The notes: generated from the letters alone by a model not told the origin. Positions 1-6,634 are shown, counted from the stretch's first letter. The stretch is 16,965 nucleotides of DNA from CAZBUH01 sp964495095 (GCA_964495095.1 CAZBUH010000035.1:1-16965); one strand, 5' to 3'. Translations and numbers: made by a program.

Positions 1-423
1 GGTGGTGACGCAGACGATGGTGGCGTAGTAGTAGGGGCCCGCCATGTCAACCTCCGCCATGCGGTCGGCGGTCATGGACTGGCCGGCGATGTTGGCATCC
101 ATAGTTCCGGACTGCACGGCGGGGCAAAGGGAATCCCAGGCGCTGGAGACGATTTCAAGCTCCCATCCGTTTTCCTCGCAGATTTTTTTCGCAATCATAA
201 CGTCGTAGCCGTTGGCGTAGGAGCCGGGGACGTTGGAGATTTCGACGGCGCCGTTGGAGTCGTCTGTCTGGGTCCAGTTGTAGGGTGCGTAAGCGCACTC
301 CATACCTACGGTGAGAACGCCGTCCTCAACGCCGGTCTCGCCGCCGCTCTTTCCGGAATTACCGCAGGCGGCCAGCGTAAAGAGCATGGCTGCCGCTAAA
401 AGCGCAGCTATAATTTTCTTCAT
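1..423 (-). CDS. ABC transporter substrate-binding lipoprotein, amino-acid type (partial, C-terminus off the left edge)
   Basis: Reading leftward from the ATG at 423, the frame is open to the window edge and gives 141 residues of the N-terminal part. Residues 1-20 are a lipoprotein signal peptide: MKK, a hydrophobic stretch and the lipobox LAAC, with Cys20 the expected lipid-modified residue. After a short Gly/Ser linker comes a typical solute-binding family 3 start (VLTVGMECAYAPYNW), then GYDVMIAKKICEENGWELE and a segment (SGTMDANIAGQSMTADR) that matches the usual DxxxxGMSxTxER region. The protein would capture an amino acid outside the membrane and hand it to a permease presumably encoded further left. 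An AGGAGG-like site (AGGAGGAAAAG) lies just before the ATG. The upstream lysine riboswitch makes lysine or a related basic amino acid the most likely ligand; that is inference. Family call is firm, substrate moderately so. Confidence 0.9.
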   Translation of the reverse strand, partial: MKKIIAALLAAAMLFTLAACGNSGKSGGETGVEDGVLTVGMECAYAPYNWTQTDDSNGAVEISNVPGSYANGYDVMIAKKICEENGWELEIVSSAWDSLCPAVQSGTMDANIAGQSMTADRMAEVDMAGPYYYATIVCVTT

Positions 424-450
424 TTCTTTTCCTCCTAAAAATCAGGCGCA

Positions 451-510
451 AATAAAAAACCGCGCCGCCGACCGGATTACGGAAGGCTGCACGGCACGCA
501 AAAACGCGGC
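451..510 (-). terminator. Attenuator hairpin of the lysine riboswitch
   Basis: On the minus strand GCCGCG and a following GCCG pair with CGGC and CGCGGT, then a TTTTTTATTT tract ends about 28 bases before the start codon of the substrate-binding gene. The pairing is interrupted by internal loops, so the exact fold is uncertain. Position between aptamer and gene, followed by a T run, fits a transcription-off expression platform. Confidence 0.6.
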
Positions 511-512
511 AC

Positions 513-672
513 ATGACAGCTCTCCGCTTCACTGCGGCAGTACGCAGGATATTGTCCTGCGTCCCAGGTAATCGGCCTTCAGGCAGACCGACCCTTCGGC
601 GAAAAACCATTTTGCAGACTGCGGATGCCTGTCCTTGCAGAAAGCTACTCATTTTTTTCGCGCCTCTATCAT
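513..672 (-). ncRNA. Lysine riboswitch (L box) aptamer
   Basis: Read on the minus strand, the conserved L-box blocks occur in order: GATAGAGGCGCGA, then GAGTAGC, then CGCCGAAGGG, then CCTGGG, then a last arm ending GCGGAGAGCTGTCA. The outer P1 helix closes as ATGATAG with CTGTCAT (one G-U pair). These blocks match the known pattern of the lysC leader in Bacillus subtilis (GATAGAGGTGCGA, GAGTA, GCCGAAG, CTGG, GGAGGGCTATC). The aptamer starts a few bases after a predicted transcription start and is followed by a terminator-like hairpin, so high lysine should switch off the downstream transporter gene. Confidence 0.88.
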
Positions 673-684
673 AGTACAGCGTCA

Positions 685-713
685 ATCCTAGCAGGAAATT
701 CGACAAAAGTCAA
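685..713 (-). promoter_or_regulatory. Housekeeping promoter of the lysine-riboswitch transcript
   Basis: TTGACT at 713-708 and TAGGAT at 690-685 on the minus strand are separated by exactly 17 bases. The predicted start is near 678, just before the aptamer helix P1. Confidence 0.7.
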
Positions 714-774
714 GGGGAAAACCCATATTTATGAGGTTTTTTGCAAACCGCCGCATTTTACCGGGTGTTTTTGT

Positions 775-793
775 GCAGCATGGTGTATGCTGC
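775..793. repeat. Small inverted repeat, role unknown
   Basis: GCAGCAT and ATGCTGC are perfect 7-bp arms around a 5-base loop. No T run follows on either strand, so it is not a standard terminator. It lies between the lysine-riboswitch promoter and the spoIIIAA promoter and could be an operator or chance. The rest of 714-838 shows nothing I can name. Confidence 0.35.
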
Positions 794-838
794 AACCGGA
801 AAGGCGGGAACATTCAAAAAATGCCGGCTGCGTTACGG

Positions 839-867
839 GAATATAATGCCGGGACGGGCCATATATT
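839..867 (+). promoter_or_regulatory. Sigma-E-type sporulation promoter of spoIIIAA
   Basis: GAATATA at 839-845, 14 bases, then CATATATT at 860-867 closely resembles the sigma-E pattern (kmATATT, 14-15 bases, CATAYAMT). Transcription would start near 874. The spoIIIA operon of Bacillus subtilis is sigma-E dependent in the mother cell, which supports the assignment. Confidence 0.6.
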
Positions 868-893
868 TTTAGGGACAGGCGGTGGTGCATAAA

Positions 894-1781
894 ATGGAAA
901 ATTCGGCGCGGTTTGATATGGCCGCCAGAGTGCTGCCACAGGAGATACGGCTCCGCGCCCTGCGGCTGCCGGAGCGGCTCAGGGGTACGGCGGAGGAATT
1001 CAGGCTCCGTGTGGGAAAGCAGGCCACGGTGCTGCTGCCCGATGGGGAGGCGGCTCTTGGGGTGACGGTTACAAGGCGTGACCTGGACGCCCTCTTGGAC
1101 GCCGCCACAGGGGCCTCCGCCCACTCCTCCCGGGAGAGCATCAGGCAGGGCTTCGTGACGGCGGCAGGCGGATTCCGGGTAGGGCTGTGCGGCACAGCGA
1201 TAGTTGAAAACGGCCATGTGTCGGGCTTCAGGAATTTTTCCTCGGCGGCTGTGCGTATTTCAAGGGAAATACCGGGCGTTTCCGACGGGATAATGGAGCA
1301 GGTGGCGCCCGGCGGAGAATTTTCCTCCACCCTTATAATTTCGCCTCCGGGATTTGGGAAAACCACGGTGCTCCGGGACATGGTGCGGGCGCTGTCGGAT
1401 AATTTCGGCTGCCGGGTGGCGCTGGCGGACGAGCGGGGCGAGGTGGCTGCCGCTGTAAACGGCCAGCCGGGGATGAACGTGGGGCTGCACACCGACGTGC
1501 TGGACGGCTGCCCGAAGGCGGAGGCAGTGATGATGCTGCTCCGGGGCATGAATCCGCAGATAATCGCTCTGGACGAGATCACCTCGCCGGAGGATGTGAC
1601 AGCCATAGAGACTGCGGCAAACTGCGGCGCGGCCCTCCTGGCCACGGCCCACGGGCGGGACGTGACGGATATTGGGAAAAGGCCGGTGTACAGGCGGCTG
1701 CTGGAGCTTGGCGTGTTCAGGAGCGCTGTAAAAATAAGCAGGGACGGCGGAAAACGGATATACGAAAGGGAGGCTTTATAA
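894..1781 (+). CDS. spoIIIAA: Stage III sporulation protein AA, secretion-type ATPase
   Basis: This is the ATPase of the SpoIIIA channel that links mother cell and forespore during engulfment, related to type II/IV secretion ATPases and acting at the mother-cell face of the outer forespore membrane. The 295-residue product has Walker A SPPGFGKTT near residue 150 and Walker B IIALDEIT near residue 222, plus the family signature regions RESIRQGFVTAAGGFRVG and GLHTDVLDGCPKAEAVMMLLRGMNP. The frame is open to a GTG at 882, but the predicted transcription start is near 874 and leaves no room for a ribosome site there. The ATG at 894 follows GGCGGTGG by about seven bases, so I prefer it. The stop abuts the spoIIIAB start codon. 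Confidence 0.93.
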   Translation: MENSARFDMAARVLPQEIRLRALRLPERLRGTAEEFRLRVGKQATVLLPDGEAALGVTVTRRDLDALLDAATGASAHSSRESIRQGFVTAAGGFRVGLCGTAIVENGHVSGFRNFSSAAVRISREIPGVSDGIMEQVAPGGEFSSTLIISPPGFGKTTVLRDMVRALSDNFGCRVALADERGEVAAAVNGQPGMNVGLHTDVLDGCPKAEAVMMLLRGMNPQIIALDEITSPEDVTAIETAANCGAALLATAHGRDVTDIGKRPVYRRLLELGVFRSAVKISRDGGKRIYEREAL

Positions 1782-2297
1782 ATGATACGGTTTATAGGCG
1801 GGATATTGATAATTGCCGGGACGGGCTTTTACGGCGTGGCGGGCGTAATGCGGCTTAGAAAGCATGTAAGGAGCCTTGAGGGCCTTTATGCCGCGCTGGA
1901 GATAATGAAAAGCGAGATATGCCAGCGCCTTGCCCCGATGGCAGACGTGCTGGACATGCTTGCCTGCGATAAGCAGAACCTGGCCCATGGGCTTTTCGCA
2001 AGATGCCTTGAAAAGATGGGGGAGCTGGGCGAAAAGACGTTTTCGGATATCTGGCGGCAGTCGGTGACGGAGTCTGCTGAGCTGCTTTTAACACCCGACG
2101 AGCAGCTCGTTTTAGCGGAATTGGGCCCTGCGCTGGGCAAATACAGCGGCGGCGAGCAGCTCGCGGCGTTCAGCTATACGCTGCGGCGGCTGGAGCGGTT
2201 TATACAGCGGGCCGAGGAGGAGCGGGACAGGGAATCGAAGCTGCGGGCGTTTCTCGGCGTGGCGGCGGGGATATTCGCGGTGATTATCCTTATATAG
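1782..2297 (+). CDS. spoIIIAB: Stage III sporulation protein AB
   Basis: A 171-residue protein with a membrane segment at residues 4-22 and another at the extreme C-terminus (about 153-171), joined by a helical soluble region containing SLEGLYAALEIMKSEICQRL, typical of SpoIIIAB. In the family it resembles type II secretion protein F and is thought to be the membrane platform partner of SpoIIIAA. It begins directly after the spoIIIAA stop codon, with AAAGGGAGG about nine bases upstream, so the two are translated from one transcript. Length is normal for the family. The gene is followed by a hairpin with a T run instead of spoIIIAC, which is unusual. Confidence 0.92.
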   Translation: MIRFIGGILIIAGTGFYGVAGVMRLRKHVRSLEGLYAALEIMKSEICQRLAPMADVLDMLACDKQNLAHGLFARCLEKMGELGEKTFSDIWRQSVTESAELLLTPDEQLVLAELGPALGKYSGGEQLAAFSYTLRRLERFIQRAEEERDRESKLRAFLGVAAGIFAVIILI

Positions 2298-2330
2298 AAA
2301 GCCTGTTCTGCTGTCGGAATGCGGCGCAGT

Positions 2331-2350
2331 AAGCGCCGGAGGCGTTTTTT
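2331..2350 (+). terminator. Intrinsic terminator after spoIIIAB
   Basis: AAGCGCC, a GGA loop and GGCGTTT form a 7-bp stem (one G-T pair) running into a TTTTTT tract. A competing stem GGCGC-AGTAA-GCGCC overlaps it. It separates spoIIIAB from the pdaB-like gene. Confidence 0.6.
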
Positions 2351-2430
2351 CGGGGGCCTGTTTACATTGCGATAATAAATTCACATTTTTTCTCATAGAC
2401 ATGGAACATATCAGCAGGGGGGCATGAAAA

Positions 2431-3249
2431 ATGCGTGATTTATTAAGGTCCAAATTCTCGGCGGTACTGAAGATAAAAAAGCGCTGGCTTGCCATAGGCG
2501 CGGGTGCGCTGGCGGCGGTAGCCATCTTCTACATAACAAGCAGCCCGAAAATAGTCGGGGCCTCGGCCACCGCGAGGAAGCTGCCCATATACAGCGTGGA
2601 GCGGGACCAGAAGATGGTGTCCCTCACCTTCGACGCCGCCTGGGGCAACGAGGACACACAGATGCTTATAGATATCCTCGGCAAGTATAACGTAAACGCC
2701 ACATTTTTTGTTGTGGGCGAGTGGGTGGATAAGTACCCGGAGTCGGTAAAGGCGCTTTCTGACGCGGGTAATGAGGTCATGAACCACTCCAGCGACCACG
2801 CCCATTTTTCTCAGTTGTCGGCAGACGAGATAAGAGCCAATGTCAATGCCTGCAGCGACAAAATAGAGGCGGTGACGGGGGTGCGTCCCACACTTTTCCG
2901 CGCGCCCTACGGGGAGTATGACGACAATGTGGTGGGGACGCTTACGGACATGGGTATGTACACCGTCCAGTGGGACGTGGACAGCCTGGACTGGAAGGAC
3001 TACGACGCCGCCACAATTTATAAGCGGGTGACTTCAAAGGTACAGCCCGGGAGCATAGTCCTTTTCCACAATGCGGCCCTTCACACTCCGGAGGCGCTGG
3101 CGGATATAATCGAGTTTCTTATTCAGGAGGGCTACACGATAGTTCCTGTGTCGGAGCTTATCCTGAAGGAAAATTACACCATGGACAACACGGGAAGACA
3201 GATAAAAAACGCCGCCCCCGAAACGCAGGGGACGGACGCTCCAAATTGA
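2431..3249 (+). CDS. pdaB: Polysaccharide deacetylase, PdaB-like sporulation protein
   Basis: A 272-residue NodB-domain carbohydrate esterase 4 protein. PdaB in Bacillus subtilis is needed for stable spores; the family removes acetyl groups from glycans such as peptidoglycan. A basic N-terminus and one membrane segment (residues about 19-36) anchor the domain outside the membrane. Motifs in order: TFDAAWG (66-72), HSSDH (119-123), RAPYG (157-161), DVDSLDW (182-188), LFHN (211-214). FDAAWG in place of TFDDG resembles the FDxxWG form I associate with PdaB, and leaves Asp68 but not the usual second metal-binding Asp. AGGGGGG lies eight bases before the ATG. I found no convincing sporulation sigma promoter in 2351-2430. 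Other membrane-bound deacetylases are possible, but sporulation neighbours support PdaB. Confidence 0.85.
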   Translation: MRDLLRSKFSAVLKIKKRWLAIGAGALAAVAIFYITSSPKIVGASATARKLPIYSVERDQKMVSLTFDAAWGNEDTQMLIDILGKYNVNATFFVVGEWVDKYPESVKALSDAGNEVMNHSSDHAHFSQLSADEIRANVNACSDKIEAVTGVRPTLFRAPYGEYDDNVVGTLTDMGMYTVQWDVDSLDWKDYDAATIYKRVTSKVQPGSIVLFHNAALHTPEALADIIEFLIQEGYTIVPVSELILKENYTMDNTGRQIKNAAPETQGTDAPN

Positions 3250-3254
3250 CAGGC

Positions 3255-3294
3255 AAAACCGGCGCTGTGCCGCTTACGGCACAGCGCCGGTTTT
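3255..3294. terminator. Bidirectional terminator between pdaB and the ABC transporter operon
   Basis: A perfect 18-bp inverted repeat (AAAACCGGCGCTGTGCCG and its complement) with a 4-base CTTA loop. The arms end in A4 and T4, so it can stop transcription from both converging units. Confidence 0.92.
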
Positions 3295-3296
3295 AA

Positions 3297-3857
3297 TTAC
3301 AGCCTTATGATATTCCCGAAAGCCTCCGCCTCCGCCAAATCGTGGGTCACCGCCAGAACGGTTTTTCCTTTTGTGTTTTCCAGGATGTATCTTAAGACCG
3401 CACCGCGGTTTTCCCCGTCCAGGCCCTTCAGCGCCTCGTCTAAAAACAGCGCGTCGAAATCCGCCAGTATGGCCCTCACCACGGCGACGCGCCTTTTCAT
3501 CCCTCCGGAGAGCTCCCGTACCGGCCTGTCAGTGTGCCCCTCAAGGCCGATGGATGAAAAGCTTTCCTCAATAACGCTGTCCGGCACGCGGCGGCCAGTG
3601 ACCATTTTTACGCAGGCCACCGCCGAAAAGCCCTCCGGAAGCCTGTCCTCCTGAAAAACGGCGCTGATTTTCCCGGGCACTCCCAGTATCTCACCGGAAT
3701 CGCAGCTTTCAAGGCCCATGAGTATGCGGAGAAGCGTTGTCTTTCCGCTGCCGGAGGCCCCCATAATAGCCGTGGCCCGGCCTTCCGGGAAAATGGCGGA
3801 AAAATTCTGAAATACCCGGTTTTCACCGTAGGTCTTGTATAAATTCCTGACTTCCAT
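3297..3857 (-). CDS. ABC transporter ATP-binding protein, nitrate/sulfonate/taurine importer type
   Basis: The ATPase that powers the importer encoded just upstream. All catalytic elements are present in 186 residues: Walker A GASGSGKTT (33-41), Q-loop Gln69, signature LSGGMKRR (116-123), Walker B ALFLDE (136-141), and switch His172. SsuB/TauB-type proteins are usually near 250 residues; this one stops about ten residues after the switch His, so it has essentially no C-terminal tail. It also has a shortened helical subdomain. The ATG overlaps the permease stop as TAATG, which implies coupled translation. The gene ends two bases before the shared terminator, so it is the last gene of its operon. 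It looks compact, not broken. Confidence 0.9.
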   Translation of the reverse strand: MEVRNLYKTYGENRVFQNFSAIFPEGRATAIMGASGSGKTTLLRILMGLESCDSGEILGVPGKISAVFQEDRLPEGFSAVACVKMVTGRRVPDSVIEESFSSIGLEGHTDRPVRELSGGMKRRVAVVRAILADFDALFLDEALKGLDGENRGAVLRYILENTKGKTVLAVTHDLAEAEAFGNIIRL

Positions 3858-4615
3858 TATCCACGCTCCAATCTCCGGAAGAAAAGTCGGAACAGGGCCA
3901 TAAAAAGCTTTTCAAAAATAACGCTCACAATCACGATTATCACCGTCCAGCAGAGGAGATCGTCGGTGTCAAGGTAAATTTTGGCGTAATAAAGCTGCTT
4001 TCCGATGGAGCCGTCCGGCGTGCCGATTATCTCCGCTGCCACTCCCGCCTTCCAGGCGAGGCCCAGAGCGGAGACGCAGGCCGATTCGAGAAAAGGCCTA
4101 AGCTCCGGCAGCGTTATGTACCGCAGCCTGCGGCCCGGCGGCACACGGAATACCCGGGCCGCCTCCGCCATTTTTTCGTCCCGGCTTTTTAGGCCCGTGA
4201 GCACGTTTGAATAGACGATAGGCAGCACGATTAAAAAAGATATGAATATCGACAGGTTTTTCGCCGAAAGCCAGATAAGGCAGATGACAATGAAGGACGC
4301 CACCGGCACTGATTTTATTGTGAGCATAAACGGCCAGAAAAGCGTCTCCGCCAGCTTAAAACGCCGGGCCAGCGCAGCCGCCAGGATACCCAGCAGCAGA
4401 CCCAGCAGAAAGCCTGCGCATATGTGGCCCAGGGTAAAGCCTATTGAGTTTATAAAATTGTCCACCCGCCATATTGAGGCCATGCGGCGGAGTACGGCCG
4501 CCGGCGTAACCAGCAGTATGCGGCTGTCTATCCTCATTGCCGCAAACTGCCACAGGAGCAGCGCAAAAAGCACTGCCCCCGCTTTGCCTGTGATATTTTT
4601 CCACTTAGGCTCCAT
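3857..4615 (-). CDS. ABC transporter permease, SsuC/TauC-like
   Basis: A 252-residue inner-membrane protein with about six hydrophobic segments and the EAA loop that docks on the ATPase (EAARVFRVPPGRRLRYITLPEL, in the second half). The sequence LFWPFMLTIKSVPVASFIVICLIW is typical of the nitrate/sulfonate/taurine/pyrimidine-precursor permease family. Its ATG lies inside the end of the substrate-binding gene (11-base overlap), and its stop overlaps the ATPase start, so the three importer genes form one tightly coupled unit. The substrate cannot be read from the permease. Confidence 0.9.
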   Translation of the reverse strand: MEPKWKNITGKAGAVLFALLLWQFAAMRIDSRILLVTPAAVLRRMASIWRVDNFINSIGFTLGHICAGFLLGLLLGILAAALARRFKLAETLFWPFMLTIKSVPVASFIVICLIWLSAKNLSIFISFLIVLPIVYSNVLTGLKSRDEKMAEAARVFRVPPGRRLRYITLPELRPFLESACVSALGLAWKAGVAAEIIGTPDGSIGKQLYYAKIYLDTDDLLCWTVIIVIVSVIFEKLFMALFRLFFRRLERG

Positions 4616-5684
4616 AGTAGAAATCGTCGCCGGGCATACTGCCGCCGACGGAAGCCGGATTCTGGTCGTAAAGCGTCTGCAAATAGCCGGAGACAGCCGT
4701 TTTCATATCGTCCCCGGACATAAAGGTGATATTGCAGTAGGGGAGGGCCTTTTCAGCCACGGCTGCGGCAACTATCTCATACTGGCCGATAAGCTCCGCC
4801 GCTTCGGCGGTATTTTCAAGGGTGTAGTTTACGGACGCCTCGTATTCCTCCAGGAACGCCGCCACCTGCTCCGGGTGGGCCTGGGCAAATTCGGTCCGCA
4901 CAACCACGGTGCCGGTTATAAGCTGGGAGCCGTTATCGAGCTTATTCCACTCGTCGTTCAGGGATACGGCGATATTTAAACCCTCAACCTTGGTCTGGGC
5001 CACGGTTACGAAAGGCTGGGGCAGCATGGCGATGGCGCTTTCGTCCTGGGTGATATAAGCGAGAGCCTCGGTGGTGTCGGCGCACCACTGGATGGTGACG
5101 TCGTTATCAGCATCCATGCCGTTCTGGGCAAGGAGATATCTTAAAGCGTACTCGGGAGTGGCGCCCTCGCCGGTGGCGTAGATTGTCCTGCCCTTTAAAT
5201 CAGAGAGGCTCTTTACGGAATCGCCCCGCTCGACTATATACAGGACGCCCAGTGTGTTCACGGCCATTATCTGTATGCCGCCGTTGGTATTGTTGTAGAT
5301 AACGGAGGCCACGTTTGAAGGCACCGCCGCGATATCTATTTCGCCCTTTGCCAGAGCCGGAACAAAGGCTGTGGCCTCGCTCTGAAGAGTGAATTCATAA
5401 TTATTTTTGCTCTCTCCCTTGCCGTTATCGCTCATAAGCTTAACCATGCCCATTGAGGTGGGGCCGGTGAGGCCGCCCACACGGACAGTTACGATCTCAG
5501 CCGGGGATTCCTCAGGCTCCTCTGAGACCGCAGGGGACTCTGCGGGGGATTCTGTGGGTCGGGAGGTCTCCGCTGCCCCATCCGAAGGGGTGGAGGCGGC
5601 GTCATCCCCGGCCGGGGCGCCGCATCCGGCAAAAAGCGCCATAACAAGGGCGCAGGCCATTAAAAGTGATAAAAGCTTTCTCAT
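4605..5684 (-). CDS. ABC transporter substrate-binding lipoprotein, NMT1/SsuA-like
   Basis: A 359-residue lipoprotein. Residues 1-21 form the signal peptide with lipobox FAGC (Cys21), followed by an acidic, Ser/Pro/Glu-rich tether to about residue 65. The rest is an NMT1/THI5-like binding domain: TVRVGGLTGPTSMGMVKLMSD, GEIDIAAVPSNVASVIYNN, SLSDLKGRTIYATGEGATPEYALRYLL, IAMLPQPFVTVAQ. This family carries nitrate, sulfonates, taurine or thiamine-pyrimidine precursors; I cannot choose among them. The start codon lies one base after the stop of the regulator gene, and its ribosome site (AGAAAGGAAAA) sits inside that gene, so regulator and importer share one message. Confidence 0.9.
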   Translation of the reverse strand: MRKLLSLLMACALVMALFAGCGAPAGDDAASTPSDGAAETSRPTESPAESPAVSEEPEESPAEIVTVRVGGLTGPTSMGMVKLMSDNGKGESKNNYEFTLQSEATAFVPALAKGEIDIAAVPSNVASVIYNNTNGGIQIMAVNTLGVLYIVERGDSVKSLSDLKGRTIYATGEGATPEYALRYLLAQNGMDADNDVTIQWCADTTEALAYITQDESAIAMLPQPFVTVAQTKVEGLNIAVSLNDEWNKLDNGSQLITGTVVVRTEFAQAHPEQVAAFLEEYEASVNYTLENTAEAAELIGQYEIVAAAVAEKALPYCNITFMSGDDMKTAVSGYLQTLYDQNPASVGGSMPGDDFYYGA

Positions 5685-5685
5685 C

Positions 5686-6381
5686 TCAGTTTTTTCCTTT
5701 CTGTATTTCGTATAGCACGTCTAGGTCCTTTATCTCAATTTTTTTCCCGTTTTTCCGCAGGGCGCCTCTGGCTGTCAGCTCATCCATCGCCCGGTAAAGG
5801 GAGGCCCTGCCGATGTCCAGCGCCCCCGCAAGCTGGGTCATTGTGGCCGGTATCTCGACCTCTCCCTCTTTTTCCGCAAGGCGTATCAGGTATGTGGCCA
5901 GCCGCCGCTCCGCCGTACCGGCGGTAAGGCCGAAAATTTTCTGGTTTAAGAAAATTATCCTGCCGGAGAGATAGCGTATATAATTTTCAGCGATATCGCC
6001 GTTTTCCCGCAGTGCGCGGCGTATAAGCTCCTGGGGCAGGAACGCCGCCCGGCAGTCCTTGGCTGCCGTGAGCACCGTGGCGAATTCCTCCTCGTCGTTG
6101 AATATTGCCGCCGCGCCGAAAACATCGCCGGGGTGGAGGATATTTATGGGTATCTCTCCGCCGTCGGCAGTCTTTTTCGTAACGTTCACATCGCCCCGGA
6201 GCACCACTCCAAGACTGCGGCGAAAGCGCTGCCCGCCGTAAATCACGCTGCCCTTTGGAAATTCCTCCGCGGTGCAGCTTTTATCCCTCACAATCTCTAA
6301 AACCTTCCGCTCAGGCACTCCGGAAAACAGGAAAAGCCCTTTTACCATATTAAGCTCCTGCTCCGAAAGAACAGTTTCCAA
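5686..6381 (-). CDS. Crp/Fnr-family transcription regulator
   Basis: A cyclic-nucleotide-binding-like N-terminal sensor domain (VIYGGQRFRRSLGVVLRGDVNV, HPGDVFGAAAIF) is followed by a long helix and a C-terminal winged helix (TMTQLAGALDIGRASLYRAMDEL). The sensor lacks the Arg-Ser pair of cAMP-binding Crp and the Cys cluster of Fnr, so the signal is unknown. The recognition helix reads GRASLYR where E. coli Crp has SRETVGR, so the two Arg are kept but the key Glu is Ala. The frame is open to a GTG at 6426, but that codon lies at or before the predicted transcription start. I choose the TTG at 6381 (231 residues), which has GAAAGGAG seven bases upstream. It heads the importer operon and probably controls it and itself. 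Confidence 0.87.
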   Translation of the reverse strand: METVLSEQELNMVKGLFLFSGVPERKVLEIVRDKSCTAEEFPKGSVIYGGQRFRRSLGVVLRGDVNVTKKTADGGEIPINILHPGDVFGAAAIFNDEEEFATVLTAAKDCRAAFLPQELIRRALRENGDIAENYIRYLSGRIIFLNQKIFGLTAGTAERRLATYLIRLAEKEGEVEIPATMTQLAGALDIGRASLYRAMDELTARGALRKNGKKIEIKDLDVLYEIQKGKN

Positions 6382-6399
6382 TGTATTGCTCCTTTCTTT

Positions 6400-6415
6400 T
6401 GTCTCATTTGAGACA
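6400..6415. promoter_or_regulatory. Palindromic operator candidate for the Crp/Fnr regulator
   Basis: TGTCTCA and TGAGACA are perfect 7-bp arms around two bases, the 16-bp TGT...ACA geometry of Crp/Fnr sites. It lies about 9-24 bases after the predicted transcription start and before the ribosome site, where binding would block the message. Confidence 0.65.
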
Positions 6416-6429
6416 TTTATTTGCACATA

Positions 6430-6458
6430 AGTGTACTCTTATTTTATCCATAAGTCAA
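6430..6458 (-). promoter_or_regulatory. Promoter of the regulator-importer operon
   Basis: TTGACT at 6458-6453 and TACACT at 6435-6430 on the minus strand, 17 bases apart. The predicted start near 6424 rules out the GTG at 6426 as the working start codon. Confidence 0.75.
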
Positions 6459-6464
6459 GAGAAA

Positions 6465-6498
6465 AGCGCCGGATAACAGGTATTGCATTACCGGCGCT
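6465..6498 (-). terminator. Terminator-like hairpin upstream of the regulator promoter
   Basis: AGCGCCGG and CCGGCGCT are perfect 8-bp arms around an 18-base loop; on the minus strand the second arm runs into TTTTCTCTT. No minus-strand gene lies upstream of it. It sits between two divergent promoters and may insulate them or end a small RNA. I see no gene in the rest of 6499-6605. Confidence 0.4.
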
Positions 6499-6605
6499 GA
6501 AAAGCCGCGTAAATTCCGGTGTCTTTTTTATAGAATAGCCGGCAGGGATAGGGACGGCAAAGGCCGAATTTCGCAAATTAAGGCGCCGGCATATCCGCTC
6601 ATCGG

Positions 6606-6634
6606 TTGACACGCCGAAAATAAAATTATATAAT
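6606..6634 (+). promoter_or_regulatory. Perfect consensus promoter of fabF
   Basis: TTGACA at 6606-6611 and TATAAT at 6629-6634, spaced by 17 bases: the exact housekeeping sigma consensus. The start should be near 6641, giving a leader of about 25 bases. Confidence 0.88.

Noticed and set aside
311..706. Short reading frames on both strands across the lysine riboswitch
   Set aside because: The region is explained by promoter, aptamer and attenuator; the frames have no ribosome sites or homology.
2351..2430. A sporulation promoter for pdaB
   Set aside because: CATAGACA, CATTTTT and CATATCA each resemble sigma-E or sigma-G -10 boxes, but none has a matching -35 at the right distance.
6382..6426. 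Extended N-terminus of the Crp/Fnr regulator from GTG
   Set aside because: It lies at the predicted transcription start and runs through the operator palindrome; the TTG at 6381 has a proper ribosome site.
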